Below are positions 46,640 through 59,450 of a stretch of 64,000 nt of DNA, piece after piece. The notes under the pieces were generated by a model. It was not told where the DNA came from. It ran no database searches and saw nothing but the letters and a program-made list of their open reading frames with translations. Every line of letters begins with the position of its first letter. Position 1 is the stretch's first letter. The position numbers were made by a program, and so were the translations under genes. The stretch is from Siderastrea siderea (taxonomy: Eukaryota; Cnidaria; Anthozoa; Scleractinia; Rhizangiidae), in assembly GCA_964030785.1 (NCBI GenBank), contig OZ034979.1:38102984-38166983 (forward strand), given 5' to 3'.

Positions 46640-47053
46640 TCTGAGTTTTGTGGCCCCAAAAATTCCTTCTTTGAATTCCATCAACTGATTCGACAGTGAT
46701 TTTTCATTTGCATATAATTTGTTCCAAATGCGCGTAACCGAAAATGCGATGCAAAAGAAGTTATTTGTTTCTCGATGAATGTGTATGCTAATAGGGTATC
46801 CATCTTGGGACAAGTAACGTGTTGATTTGCCAAAAAGTCCCCTTGAGTGACTAATTCGGCTTTGTCGACGTGAGTGCGTGCTTTTCTCACTCACGGGCTT
46901 GTGGAACACCAAGTTATACAGATCTGACAAACGACATGTAGCAATAGAGAAATATTTTAACGAATGAATTGTGCTTTTTTCGCTAATTGCTGCTCTGTAA
47001 TTAGCAAAATATTTTTCTTTGTGGAAAGAAATAATTTCAATGCGGTTTGTCAC
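46640..47053 (-). pseudogene. Possible LINE reverse-transcriptase C-terminal relic
   Basis: The minus frame reads HSRRQSRISHSRG..., then FSVTRIWNKLYANEKSLSNQ and LMEFKE. That resembles the conserved tail of LINE RT proteins (a basic Arg/Ser patch, then a RxWNxLP-like segment, then FK). No upstream RT motifs are visible in frame, so this is tentative. Confidence 0.4.
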
Positions 47054-47299
47054 AAAGCAGAGCCGTTAGTTTGGTATTGATTGCCTTGTACTATGGAGGT
47101 GAAGTTGAAGCTTTGTGTCTTCTTGCCGTGTTGGACAGATGTGCACCACTTCAGAGAAGTCCTGAAGGTTGGTTTACTGTTAAATTGTAAGTTAGCGTTG
47201 CATTCAGTTTGCCTACCCATATCACTCTAAAAGCTGCAGATAAGTGCTACCACTAAGGAGAAGAAAAGTAAAGTATTCTATCGATTATCTCGCAATACA

Positions 47300-48170
47300 A
47301 TGGCTTGTTGGATGAAGCATTTCATTTCTGAGTACTTGAAACCGATTTCTTACTATCATTTTCAATCTCCACTCATCCCGTATTTTGACCTACTGCTTCA
47401 GATTTTTCATTCAAAGATAAATGAGATTTTACCACAGATTAGAATGTTCGTTTCTAATACTGTTATATTTCTTTCTCCCGCCGGTCTGATTTTGAAACCG
47501 AGTTCATGGTCTTGTTGTGGGATGGAAATTGCAGAGTGATTGGTCGCCGATATCATCTTCGATTCAGAAAGCTACGTATATGATAGTTTAAATTTGTCAT
47601 TGACTTCAGTTTGCCTAAACAAAGTTTTAACTTAACTTTAATTCAGTTGTATCCCTCATCACATAAAACTTTCTTATCTGTCGGGATCCTGAAGCCAAAA
47701 TTGTTGAGAATCTTGCGAGAAGGCATAAATTCACATCGTTTTCCGGTTTAAAGGGACATTTGTGTGAGCTAATACGGCTTGTTCTTTTCAGATTCTTCAG
47801 CTTAAAATTTAAGTCATAGAAAATTTTAGGGAACAATTATATTGGCTGAAGTACTTCTTTTTAGAGTTTTTGTAACTGATCAGTTTTCTACTATCAGTTC
47901 TCAATCTCTTCTCATAGTGTATTTTGTTATCAGTATCGAGTTTTTACCGACCCGCTGTTTCAAATTTTCGTTCAAAGATAAATAAGATATATTCGCAACT
48001 AATACTTTTGTATTTCTTTCCTTCACCGATTGGATTGAATTCATGGCCTTGTGCACGAGCGGGACGGAAACTACATACTCACTGAAAGCAAGCTACGGAC
48101 TAAATGGCGCACGTCTTCTATTCAGAAAGTCGGTACGTAAATGATTCTTTAAATCTGTCATTAAAACAAT
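47300..48170. repeat. Diverged direct duplication (two ~250-bp copies)
   Basis: About 47340-47580 and 47885-48160 share order and wording (for example TCAATCTC...ATTTTGA/T, TTCAAAGATAAATxAGAT, GAATTCATGG/GAGTTCATGG and ATTCAGAAAG). No coding frame is conserved between them. Confidence 0.5.
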
Positions 48171-49572
48171 TCTAACTTTTCGTCATATATCCCATATTAT
48201 CTATCGGAATTTTGACAACGTCGATTAATAAACAAGAGGTTAAGATTGGTGAAATTCTTTATGGCCGCATGTCACTTGCCGTAGGATAGATCCGTCGTTT
48301 TTGAGTAGAAGCCGCGACAGACAGGCGCACTGGACAAAAATTTAACCATGTAAAATCACGCTTTCGCATGTTGTTTTCTGTTTTCTCATATTGTTTCAAG
48401 GCCTCCTCCGTGAGTAAATCAACTGAATCCGGTAGTTATGGACTTGTTCTTTATTTTCAGGTTAACTTAAGGAATGTTGTCTTGTTAAAGAAAGCACATG
48501 AGGGGTAAAGCTTTGTGACTCGAGGACCAGCTAATTGAGTTAAGTCCAAATACTTAGTTCAGTTTCTCTTCGATTTGTATAACAACAGTAATATATCTAC
48601 CCGGAGTAAGGCAAACGTTGGTTAAAAGCTATTTTTTAAAGTTTTGTTTGGCCGGGAAGCAATCGTGTCGTGAATTTAAACTTTGGGTTGAATTAATTTC
48701 TTGATATCTAGTTCGTGCTTGTGAAAGCTCGATAAGAGTTTTTGATGAAATTAATTCTATGAAAACAAAAGCACCAAACGTTTATTATGTATCCATCGGT
48801 AATCATCATTGATTTCTTCTGATATCGGTTACAGTGGCAAACATGCAGAAAAATAATAACAATTTTAAAGCAATTAGTTCAGTATTTCAACAAGCGCTAG
48901 CTATAATGAGATCTTTTCTGTTCGCAAAACTAGTAGTTACTCATTGTTGGTTTGTTGTAGCGTTGTTTAATGTCCAACTGTCTGATGTTTTTACCTGCAT
49001 AACCTATACATTAACCACAAATTTAAAAAAATTTCCTTCTCTTGAACTTTTTACTTCACGATTTTCTGTGTGTCAAAAATCTTATGGGAGTTTATCACAG
49101 TTGAGTAGCGTGCAAAAAGATTGTTCTGGATGTCTTTCCTGCTAAGCAGGCCAGATTATAAAACCAATTGTGTTGAGAGATTTGTTTGAACTAATTTCTT
49201 GATATCCAGTTCATGCTTGTGAAAGCTTGGTAAGAGTTTTTGATGAAATTAATTTTATAAAAACAAAAGCACTATGTCAATTATGTTTCCATCGGTAATC
49301 ATCATTGGTTTTTTCTGATAACGGTTGCAGTGGCAAACATGCAGATCAATTTCAAGACAATTAGTCCAGTATTTCAACAAGCTCTAGCTATAATGAGGTC
49401 TTTTCTGTTCACAGAACTATAGCAGTTACTCATTGTTGGTTGGGTCATCAGATACCTGCAAACTATTTAAAAAACTTTAGTAGTACTAGTAAATAAATTT
49501 TTGGTGAAAAACTTTACCAGTGAAAATTAAAATTACATAAATCTAAAAAAAAAAACATATAAAATATAAATG

Positions 49573-49648
49573 TCATATTCTAATAAATGCAAAATCTTGC
49601 AAAAAAGAAATCGACTTTTTAGCAAGATATTCCATTTATTAGTATGTG
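49573..49648. repeat. Hairpin insertion in duplicated copy 2
   Basis: CTAATAAATG...AATCTTGC and GCAAGAT...CATTTATTAG form a foldback of about 30 bases per arm. The surrounding 49440-49660 interrupts a sequence continuous in copies 1 and 3, so this is a recent insertion. Confidence 0.65.
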
Positions 49649-50969
49649 AATTCTCTTGTTGGTTTGTTGTAGCGTTGTTTAATGTCCAACTGCCTGAGGT
49701 ATTTACTTGCATAACCTATATATATATACATTAACCACAAATTTAAAAAAAATGCGTTTTCATGAACTTAAATGATGCATTTATCGGGAAGAAGAAGAGG
49801 AAAAAAAGAAGCAGTCCGTCAAGTCGTTTCTCCAAATTTCTTCCTATGGACTATTTTTGCAATCCCGTATCTAAAACAATTCATAATAGTTTTGGGTAAT
49901 TTTGGTTTGGGTTTTATTATTGGAATAGTTTAAATGGTTTCTTTTCTTTTCTTTTCGTTTTCCTCGTTTAAGTTTGTCATTTACCATTTTTCAAGAAGAA
50001 ATTAATCCACAAACTTAGAATGCGCCTTTCGCCGGTAGAGCGGGAGAGATTGACTTCAGTTACTCTTTGTAAAAGTGGAATTTGACTGTTAAAAAAGAAA
50101 ACACATGAAAATTTTAAGGGTTTTTGTTTTTGTGTACTGGTTCAAGGCTTTGAAGCTACATCGAGTTGAACTGAAGTATTCACTTTGTGTTCTAATTATT
50201 GTCTTTTTTTAGAACGGCGAGAGCGGTCAATTTTCATTTTCTTCACGATTTTCTGTGTGTTAAAAATCTTATGGGAGTTTATCACAGTTGAGTATCATGA
50301 AAAAAGATTGTTTTGGTTATCTTTCCTGCTAAGCAGATTAGAAAAACGATTGCAGTATATATTGAGAGATTTGTTATTGAACTTTGGGTTGAATTAATTT
50401 CTTGACATCTAGTTCATACTTGTGAAGGCTTGGTAAGAGTTTTTGATGAAATTAATTTTATGAAACCAAAAGCACTAGAAGTAAATTATGTCTCCATTGG
50501 TAATCGTCATTGATTTCTTCTGATATCCGTTACAGTGGCAAACATACAGAAAAATAAAAACAATTTTAGAAAAATAAGTTCAGTATTTCAACAAGCGCTA
50601 GCTATAATGAGATCTTTTCCGTTCGCAGAACTATAGCAGTTACTCATTGTTGGTTTGTTGTAGCGTTGTTTAATGTCCAACTGCCTGACGTATTTACCTC
50701 CACAACCTGTACATTAACCACAAATTTAAAAAAAATGCGTTCGCTTGAACTTAAATGATGCATTTATCGTGCAGAAAGAAAGAAGTAGTCCGTCAATTCG
50801 TTTCTTAAAATTTCTTCCTATGGATTAGTTTTGCAATCTCGTATCTAAAACAATTCATAACAGTTTTGAGTGTAATTTTATTTTGCAGTTTTGTATTGAA
50901 ATGATTCAAACGTTTTGTTCTCTTTTTCCTTGTTTAAGTTTGTCATTTACCATTAACCAAAAAGAAATT

Positions 50970-52394
50970 TCAGGGGCGTAGCCGGGATTTTTCCAGAGGT
51001 AAGCACAATTTTTCAAATCCACCACAACACCTCAGTTCTCTCACATTGTTTCCACATTCCTTGGTTGCATTTCCTTTTCGTAACAGTATATTGAGGTTAT
51101 ACATGAATGGATGGAATGGCAACTAGGCCGTAAAGCTTTATGTAGATTTTTTTGTTAAACCGTGAGCATACTTGGAGGGTAAGAAGACACTGCTCCCCCG
51201 GGAAAATTTGAAATTTAGGTCTTCTCAAATGGCTGGAAATGCGTCTAAAATTAGTATCCTTCTAACACAGTAGTGTACATTTTTAGTTATTTTATGGACT
51301 ATATTTAATGAAACTCAGACAGTTGTAGCTCCTTGAATCGTATCAAAACTCTCTTACAAATTGATAGTCTATGCTATTGTGTCCGTTCTTTATTTTTACA
51401 GCACCCAGATCAGAATTTCATTTATAATTTTGCTTGGAATGAACGATTTTGTTTGTCACTTGGGAAAGTTAAAATTGGTTGATTTTAAAGGTTTTGTTAT
51501 ATGGATGTCATTACCCTGGCTTCATAGGACTTTTCTCAAAATATACAATGGGATGAAAAAAAAACTGCATCTATGTTTTAAAAAAAGGGCCCGAGGCATT
51601 TTTTCCTCGACCCTTCACGCCTCGTTGTCACAGTTTTGCCGCTTGAGGTTCAAACACGAGTTTAATTTAAGTGAATCTCCCACAATCAGGGTATTATCCA
51701 AAAGGTAGAATACATCAAAGGCTCAAACCTGCAAAGTGCTGTTTTGAAAAAAAAAACCCTGAGATTTTTGCCCTTTTTTCCTTGCCATAGCCAGCAGCCT
51801 CCTTGATCATATATGCTTCTTTGCCTTTGTAAGAGCACAATTGGAAATTAATAGCTTTCATAATTCTCCCTTTCAAACATGGCAATAAGCGGCGTTGATA
51901 CAGAACAGCCGCCATCTCTAGTCCATGACAATGGCTTTGCGATGAAAAAATTTCTCTATCAAAATCAATGTTGAGAAGTGGTGATCCCAAGGACAGATGA
52001 ATAATAGATGTTGAAAATCTTATTATCTAATTTGGGAAGCCTAAATTCGAATTAAGTTCGGCTTTGAAAAGTTTCTCGTCTGAACTGGGCCTTAGTCATC
52101 CTTAGCCACCCCCTGCCCCCAATTTTCCTCCTTTGCCTACACTAGCATCAACATTGAGTCCACCAATCACGTGGCTTCTCTGGAATTTGCGAAAAACGGT
52201 GTCTTTGTTTTTTGAAAAATTAATATTTCAAAGAAAAAAGGAAAGTTGATGCTATGATGGTGCTTTTCTCAACCATTCCTTATTTCCCGTCTGTTTTATA
52301 TTTCTGTTGTTTTGTTTCGTTTTGTTTCTTTTAACCTTCGACATTTTTTCAGGTACACACGTGCTTACGTGCGTACAGGTAGCTACGCCCCTGA
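50970..52394. mobile_element. 1.4-kb DNA transposon, TCAGGGGCGTAGC ends
   Basis: TCAGGGGCGTAGC at the left and GCTACGCCCCTGA at the right are exact inverted repeats. The related copy at about 49995 reads GAAATTAATCC without it, so the empty site is known and the target duplication is ATT or AATT. Open frames inside (51361-51708 +, 51715-51990 -) match no known transposase. Confidence 0.85.
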
Positions 52395-53522
52395 ATTAAT
52401 CCACAAACTTAGAATGGGAAGGAAAGACTGATTTCATTCTCGTACTTTTGTAAAGTGGGATTTGACTTGTTAAAAAAATGACAAATGAAAATAAGACATG
52501 AAAATTTTAAGGTTTTTGCTTTTGTGTACTGGTTCAAGGCTTTGAAGCTTTATCAAGTTCAGCTGAAGTAATTCACTTAGTGTTCTAATTATCGTCTTTT
52601 TTTTACAACGGCGAGAGCGAACAATTTTCATTTACTTCACAATTTTCTGTCTCTTAAAAAACCATATGTGATATGAGTTTATCACAGTTGAATATCATGC
52701 AGAAAGATATATTGCTTTGGTTGTCTTCCCTGCTAAGGAGATGACAAAAACAATTGCAGTACATATTGAGAGATTTGTTATTCCTAAGGAGAAGAAAACA
52801 TTAACTTTTCTTGTGAATAGGGGACAGGAACGTTTCGATGAGACAACCCTCTTTTCCATCATAGATTGTTGACCTGATCGCTCACTTTGTTCAGTAAATT
52901 TGTGTTTTCTCGAAAGGCAGTCCAGGTGATCACAATCAGAGTGTTGAAGCTTGAGCTCTAGGACAGATTACTTTAGTTCCCTGTGGTCGTTTCATTACGT
53001 TTAATTGTAAATGAACTGACAGCAACATGGTCATCATGATACTTAGCGAAACAGACTTGAAGTGTATACTGTCTTTAGAAAAGTCAGATCTGTCGAATCT
53101 AGCTCTACTGTGTGAAAACTCAGTGTTAAATTCAGTCAAGATCTGTAAACAAAAAGTAATACACGAGCGGAGGAAATACGGAAAAAGAACATGCCGTGAG
53201 AGAGTTAGGCAGCACAAATTCTATTTTCACTGTTTTTATTCACGAAACTCGAGTTTTCATTTTGGCGCTTGAGATGATGTGGGGCCGCACGTATTTTCCC
53301 ACACTTTTTTTTGTCACATTTATAGAATTTAGGTTAAACATGTAAAAGTTAAAATCTTTTAATTCTATACTGAATTGTTTTGTCCAGGGTACTATGTAAA
53401 CAGTGACGTTGAACCAAATTTTCTAAATTTACCGATTTACTTCTGTAAAAAAAACTTCATATCCAAACTTCAAGTTGGTGTTTGGTGTTTTCACACAAAC
53501 TCCACGGCCTGATGGATTGCAC

Positions 53523-54260
53523 TAACGAATAACAACTCAGCTTGGACCAGGAACCTTACTATAGGGTTGTTTTTCTACACTCAGTTGAAAAAGCTTTGAA
53601 CACAGTTGCCTACGAAATTTTGATGCGTAAGAATTTCGAATTTATGAAATAGAAGTAAAACCTCTAAATCTTCCTTGCTAACTTGTGGATCAAACACAAC
53701 ATTGCCAATTATAAGGTGAGCTTTCTAGTTTCTGGAAATTTAACCAGGAACATTTCTCGGGGATCTAATTTTTCTTCGTCCTTTTTTTTTTTCATAATTT
53801 GATTTCATGGGACACATGTTAAATGCTTTTGGTAAGAAGCTGCATTGTTAAGCTTAAAATGCAAAGAAACTCAATCTAAATCAAGCTGAAGTCGATTTAT
53901 ACTTGCTGATAAGGTAATGATGATCGACCAAAAATTACTTGGGAGGAATTTTAAAACATTCTTTACATTGCAACCCAAATTTCTTCTGATATAGTGGCTT
54001 TAAAGGATTTGTTCATTTTGGGACAACCAGTTTTCCTTACAATGTTCTAAATGCTCTGGTGCTGCCCCATTTGAAATATTGTTGCAAGGTTTGGGATTCT
54101 TTTGCACGGGCTGGATGGCATGATAACTTTGCCGGAAAGCTAGGGTTGATGTACAAAACGACTAATGAAGAAACATCAAACACGTTTGCTAACAGGTTTA
54201 TACATTGAATTCAATCAGAGGTTATTACTTTAGAGAATGGTATGAGCAATTAAACATACC
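53523..54260 (+). pseudogene. LINE reverse-transcriptase relic
   Basis: At 53543-53659 a frame reads VVFLHSVEKALNTVAYEILM, close to the RT motif-A neighbourhood (DLSKAFDTVDHEIL) but with the catalytic Asp lost. At 54047-54180 another reads LNALVLPHLKYCCKVWDS, the conserved post-catalytic segment of CR1/L2-like LINEs. Stops and frameshifts separate them, so it is non-functional. Confidence 0.65.
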
Positions 54261-55143
54261 AGAGAGTACCAGAGACGGATTTTTTTAATCAGACGATTTC
54301 GCTAAAGTGGAAGTCAACTATGCAATCAGATCCCGGCAGAAACAAAATTCTCTAGAATCGTTCTGTTACAAACGTTCTTCTTCTGCTTTTTCTTACTTGT
54401 AATCTCTAATTATTGACATGGTTTAGGTTATATTCAAGTTATTTATATGAGGTTTAGCACCCATTTGTGGAAGTCAGGTTCAATTGATGGGCCAGCGTGG
54501 CTTAATAAAGTTCCTTTCATTGCACTGTGGACAATTTTCATGTTTGGTTTGAACATTATAACTATTTTTAATGCTCATATATTGGCAGATTTGCTACCTT
54601 GTGAAAAATTACAAATCCAAGATGGTGGAATAAATGAAGACAATTTGTGATTACCACGTGGAATGACATTGTAATTCACAGGTCACCAGTTTTAAGAACT
54701 ATACCCCATCCAAGTTTCATTCCAATTAGCTAAATAAACAGATTACAAAGAAAGGACCACTAATGATTGCAAAGGTTCTGCTCGGTTAGCGTGAAATTGT
54801 CCAAAATATCACCAGCTTAATTTAGAAGAGTTTAATGTTTCCTAAAAATAGAGTGTTATCTAATCTTGCAGGTGCAGTAACTTTCACTGCTGAATGACAT
54901 CTCTGGAACAAACTGAGCAAACATATGATTACTTGAAACTTCAAGACGATGAACTATAAATAATAACGCTAACATATTACTTTCCCAATGATAAAAAAAA
55001 ATCAACAAACCAGGGGGAACAAAACAAGAATAAACTGCCGCAAGACATTGACAGTTTATGCGGCCAACTACTGTGTCAGAGACTATTACTTTTAAGTTTA
55101 AAAGCCTAACCCCCCGAGGGAGAAGGAGAGGGGGAGGGTGGAG
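54261..55143. other. Gene-free stretch
   Basis: AT-rich. Frames at 54447-54650 (+) and 54856-55149 (-) have no recognisable domain. Confidence 0.35.
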
Positions 55144-56232
55144 GGACACTAGACCAGGGCGGGAAAAGGTTGGGCGACGAAACGAGCGCGTCCGAGCAAA
55201 AAGGTGTGATGCAGTGGACTGGGATCAAATTAGGTGCTAGATCAAAATGGTTGCCTCCTTGGGTTTCCTCCATAATCCTGATAATCTATTAAGTTCCCGA
55301 AAAACGCCGACTTTTGGTTATCTTTTCTTTGTCTTATCCGCCTTGATCGATTCTAAAAAACTGCCTAAAAACTGTCTAAAAACGAGCAGAGTAAAGTAAA
55401 AAGATGGAAAATGGCGTTTGGATGACGCGTGGCATGCATGACGCGTATTTATAATGCGTGCAGCTCGTGCAAGGTTAATCAGGACACCCTGGTAAATTAA
55501 TTAAATCAAATCAACATCAACACTGCACTTCTTCCTCTTTTTCCCCAAAATCTCTCCTATGCTTGTCTGTTTCTTTAGGAACTACAAATAGAATTGTTCC
55601 TCAGTTTAGACGATTTTCTTTGCCATGTTTTTGTGAGATAAAGGGAGGAGAAATCTTCAAACTTAATTTCACTTTTAATTTGTTTACATCCAGTTGACGG
55701 CGTTGCGACGAATCATCGCCATGGCGCATTGCAAGGAGGCAAAGTTTAAAGTTGCAAAACGCCACTATCTCCAAATATCTCCAGCTAATTTTTTATTATG
55801 TTATGTAAAATTTGTCGACCTTTAAAATATGTAAGATTTAGGGTGGAGTAATTTGGAGCTTTTGTAAAAGAGACGATGAAAGACAACCATGTCGTGTTTT
55901 GCGGCAAGAGCAAGCATTCGACACCCTGAAATTGAGCTCATTTTTAGCCAACTTACGGTGAAGAAGATTGACTAATATGCACGCAGACATAAACATTTTA
56001 AGCTGTGAGCCAGGACTGTGAAAAAACGTTTTAATCATAGTGCACGGCTGGCTGAAAAATAAAGAAAGATAATGAGATTTCCGGTTTGTTGAAAGGTAAA
56101 TTTTGCCGGCTACCAAACGCACCGGAAGCGCAGAAAGAGCGCTCGTGCCAGTTCTTCTCCGCATCACACATCGCTTGAAGAGCGGACTGCTCGTTTCGTC
56201 GCCCAACCTTTTCCCGCCCTGCTCTAGACACC
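55144..56232. mobile_element. 1.1-kb inverted-repeat element (GGGCGGGAAAAGGTTGGGCG ends)
   Basis: 55144-55210 aligns with the reverse complement of 56162-56232 over about 70 bases, both containing GGTTGGGCGACGAAACGAGC. The interior has no recognised ORF. Internal GACGCGT motifs lie near 55424-55445. Confidence 0.75.
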
Positions 56233-56460
56233 CTCACTTCCGCCACTGGCCAGGAGAGGAATAGATGGTGGGAGAGTTTCCCACATTCAGTCTTTCCCGC
56301 CACTGGCTATGGAAGTGGTAGGGGTAGGAGACTCTCCCACACTCACCCTTCCATCCCGGGCTCGAGGAGGGGTTGGGGTCGGAGGCTCTTCCACACCTAC
56401 TACTCCTTGCCACTGGCTAGTGCAGGAGTAAAGGATGGGAGAGTCTCCTACAACCACTCC
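56230..56460. repeat. Minisatellite, ~75-85-bp unit
   Basis: About three units, each with CCACTGGC(T/C)A, GGAGTGG..GGG and GAGACTCTCCCACACTCA-like segments, immediately beside the preceding element. Confidence 0.7.
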
Positions 56461-56848
56461 CCGGGTTAAGTTATTCTTATATTGATGTTTTTAATTAGGT
56501 TATTCGTTCATTTTTGCCGTTTTTGGAAGTGATAGTGGTTTGGCTGTTTAATCGTCGTGTGTATCCAGCTATGTGGGATTTCGAACGAACCGTGGCCCAC
56601 TTTTGAGGTATAAAGAGTGTGGAAATTTAAACGGGTGATGTTCGGGCTGTGGAATGTTCTAACAAAATGAAATAGGTTTTCATAGCAGTCATTTAAGAAT
56701 TTAATGGGTAATTTTGCTATGAGTTTGGGTACTGATGCTGTCCAAACTTCGGAGGTAGTGTCCCTATAGTGTCTGGTTAGGATAAATTATCACAACTTAG
56801 TGAAGAATTGCTGTTAGGGTATAGCCAAAGCCGGGAGAGCTTCCTCCA

Positions 56849-56889
56849 TATTATTATTACTATTATTATTGTTGTTGTTATTATTATTG
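56849..56889. repeat. (ATT)n/(GTT)n microsatellite
   Basis: Trinucleotide run with a short GTT interruption. Confidence 0.9.
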
Positions 56890-57149
56890 TCTACCTTCCC
56901 CACAGTTGTGAGGAGGCGAATATTTCGTGAGGTGTCCACCAAAAAGTAGCGTGCGTGACAGGTGCCGAAAAGGGAGGCAAATCGGATAAATATTCGCCAG
57001 CGTGAACTTACCGCGAAGCCGAGACGCGAGAGAAAGAGAAAGGAAAAGGGGGGCGTGGTAGTAGGCGGTCCTTTGCTTTTCCGTTGTACGCTCGTGTCTC
57101 ACGCCTATTAATTCCCCCCTTTTTGCGTCTGCCACGAAGGCTACCACCT

Positions 57150-59450
57150 GTGAACCATTTATCCCCTTAACGACAAGTTACCAACACGCCAACCTGGGGA
57201 GTGCCCATTTTCCATTTTCAGACAGGTTTTGTTCCTCTGTCTTCTCTTTTATTTCTTATACAAGGACAGTACTGAGGCCTTCCAAGGGGGGTAGCCTTGT
57301 CGCTTTGTCGCATCTTTCTCAGGAACGATGTCGCTGAACTAACGGTTGCAAATGTCGCTGTCGTTTTTGTAGCACGTGTAAATGTCGCTGTCGCTTTATA
57401 AATTCTTAAAATAAGGGAATTGCTGGCTATGTCATAGTCACTGCCGTCTTTTGCCATTTAAATGAGTTTTGTTTTGCAGTTTTTGGCACATCTCAGCAGA
57501 TGGTCAAGAAGAGCATTGAAACACGCATTTAGTGTCTTCAATATCACCACACGTGATCGTGAAGAGGAACTGTTAAATTATTGGCCACCAGTTCCTTCTG
57601 TTTACCCCCAAATGACACAAATCAATATAGGTACTAGTTAAGTAACGGTCAGTAAACCGTTTGCCTCACCGTGAGGCCTGAAGTCACTTGGCATGTAGAT
57701 CGCGAATATTCCTAAATCTCTTCCTCAACAGGCAACGCGATCTGGAGGAGTGCTTGGCGAGAAAAAACTTGAGAGGAAGAGTGCTTGGCGAGAAATAATT
57801 ATGTAAATCATTCTGAAATCATTGTGTAAATCACTTTACGGTGACGTTGATACCCCAAAATAAGATTACTCCCACTTTAGAATGAAATGAACGCGCCTCC
57901 ATATCTTAACCCTTTGGAGTAAGAAACACTCAAGATCTTTGTCTTTGATTACTCTCAAAAGAAAATCAATTTACAAATCCGAGTTTTGGGACGACAAATA
58001 AACTTCTAACACTTAGAAACTCTAAAACACGAGAACCTGTAGAGTGTAGAGACAGTGGGTTTGAAAGGAAGTGTTCGCCAAGATATAAACGCGCCGCCGG
58101 AGGCAGGAGTATCTAGGGGGGGTCCGGGGGCATGCTCTCCCGGGAAATTTTGAAATTTTGCACTCCGGGATTGCAATTTTCAGCATTCTGAGGGGCAAGT
58201 GAAAGTGGTTCAATTGGTGTAAATTAAAGTCAATTTTTTCCTTCAAAAAGAACAACTATGCTGATAACGTACATAATGGCGGAGATCCTGAAAATCGGTC
58301 AATTTGTTGCTGTGAGCGACTTACGTAATTCACAGACCGTAAATGAAGCTTCACATTTAACAGATAAACAGAAAAAAAAAACTGATCGTCTGCTCTCAGT
58401 CTGGATACAACGCATCAAAGGACACCGATTTACGGAACCCTCGAAGTCATGCAAGGGGTTACTAGTCCCAATTTTGACTGGCTGTACTGAAGCACCAATC
58501 AAATAGACTCTGATTATTATCTTTTATTGGTAAAGTACACAATTTCGTGACGTCGCTGTCTATCTATAGTGCTTATTGTGTCGCTGTCGTATTTTGCCGG
58601 TGCAGTTAAGTCACTTGTCGGTGTTTAGAAAGTCCCATGTCGCCAGTTTTCAGGGCCGTGTCGCTTGTCGCTTTTACCCCTTGGAAGGCCTCATTACTGT
58701 TAAACAGTAGTATTTTTAAATACGTTTAATTGCACTCTCTTCGTGCAGGTCAATTCACAGAACGTAATATGAGTGTTTGTGCGGAGTTTTTGAACTGAAA
58801 TGCTTTATCGAGGTCACTTCAATTGTCGTTTGGTGTCTATTTTCATTGCTAATCATTCCTACATCCCTTCTGACCTTACTCTCCTTAGCAGAGACAACGA
58901 GAAGTCCCTCGTTCTGCGTGAAATCAAGTTAATTTTCAAAATGAAACATCGAAACACACCTCTAAACCATGTATCCAATTTTTCCCCTTCACGGACGACA
59001 CGTTGCCAATACGCCAACTTAGGGAACGTCATCTTGCTCAGGTCCGTTGTTAGCCAGGTCTTTTTCCTCTTTCTTCTCCTTTATTTCTTCTTCAAGGAAG
59101 GTCCTGTTGAGTAACAATATTTTTACGTACGTCTTTATTACACTTTCCTTAGGTTAATTCATAGAACACCCAGGCATCCCAAACGCAATATGAGAATTTG
59201 CGTGGAGTTTTTGAACTGAGATACTTTAACTATCGTTTTGCTGTCTATTTTTGGTGTTATTTATTTTCCACACTGAAATTAAGTTAATTTTTAAAATGAA
59301 GCATCGAAACACACCTCTAAGCCATTTATCCCCTCGACGGACGACGCGTTACCAACACGCCAACCTGGGGAACGTCATCTTGCAAGTCCATCTTTAGACC
59401 GGTCTTGTTCCTCTATCTTCTTCAAGAATCGTCCTGTTGACCAATATTGT
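57150..59450. repeat. Three diverged direct repeats containing ACCAACACGCCAACCTGGGG
   Basis: Related blocks lie at about 57151-57270, 58967-59110 and 59315-59440. Each runs ATTTATCCCC...CACGCCAACCTGGGGA...TTGTTCCTCT...TCTTCAAG(G)A. The first is separated from its continuation by the element at 57273-58693. I see no conserved frame. Confidence 0.7.
57273..58693. mobile_element. 1.4-kb TIR element, TGAGGCCTTCCAAGGGG ends
   Basis: TGAGGCCTTCCAAGGGG at the left is exactly the reverse complement of the right end. Both arms carry TCGCTGTCGC/GTCGCTTxTCGC repeats (57296-57400, 58550-58680). An open frame at 58258-58506 (+), 82 residues, is unrecognised. It splits the first of three direct repeats. 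Confidence 0.8.

Larger units (their letters stand above)
48703..52740. repeat. Diverged tandem duplication, three copies
   Basis: Segment P (TGAAAGCTxGxTAAGAGTTT...) occurs at 48703-48990, 49198-49700 and 50398-50700. Segment Q (ATGGGAGTTTATCACAGTTG) occurs at about 49083, 50273 and 52675. Segment R (GTGTACTGGTTCAAGGCTTT) occurs at about 50138 and 52528. Copies 2 and 3 are further interrupted by mobile elements. I see no conserved protein. Confidence 0.75.
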
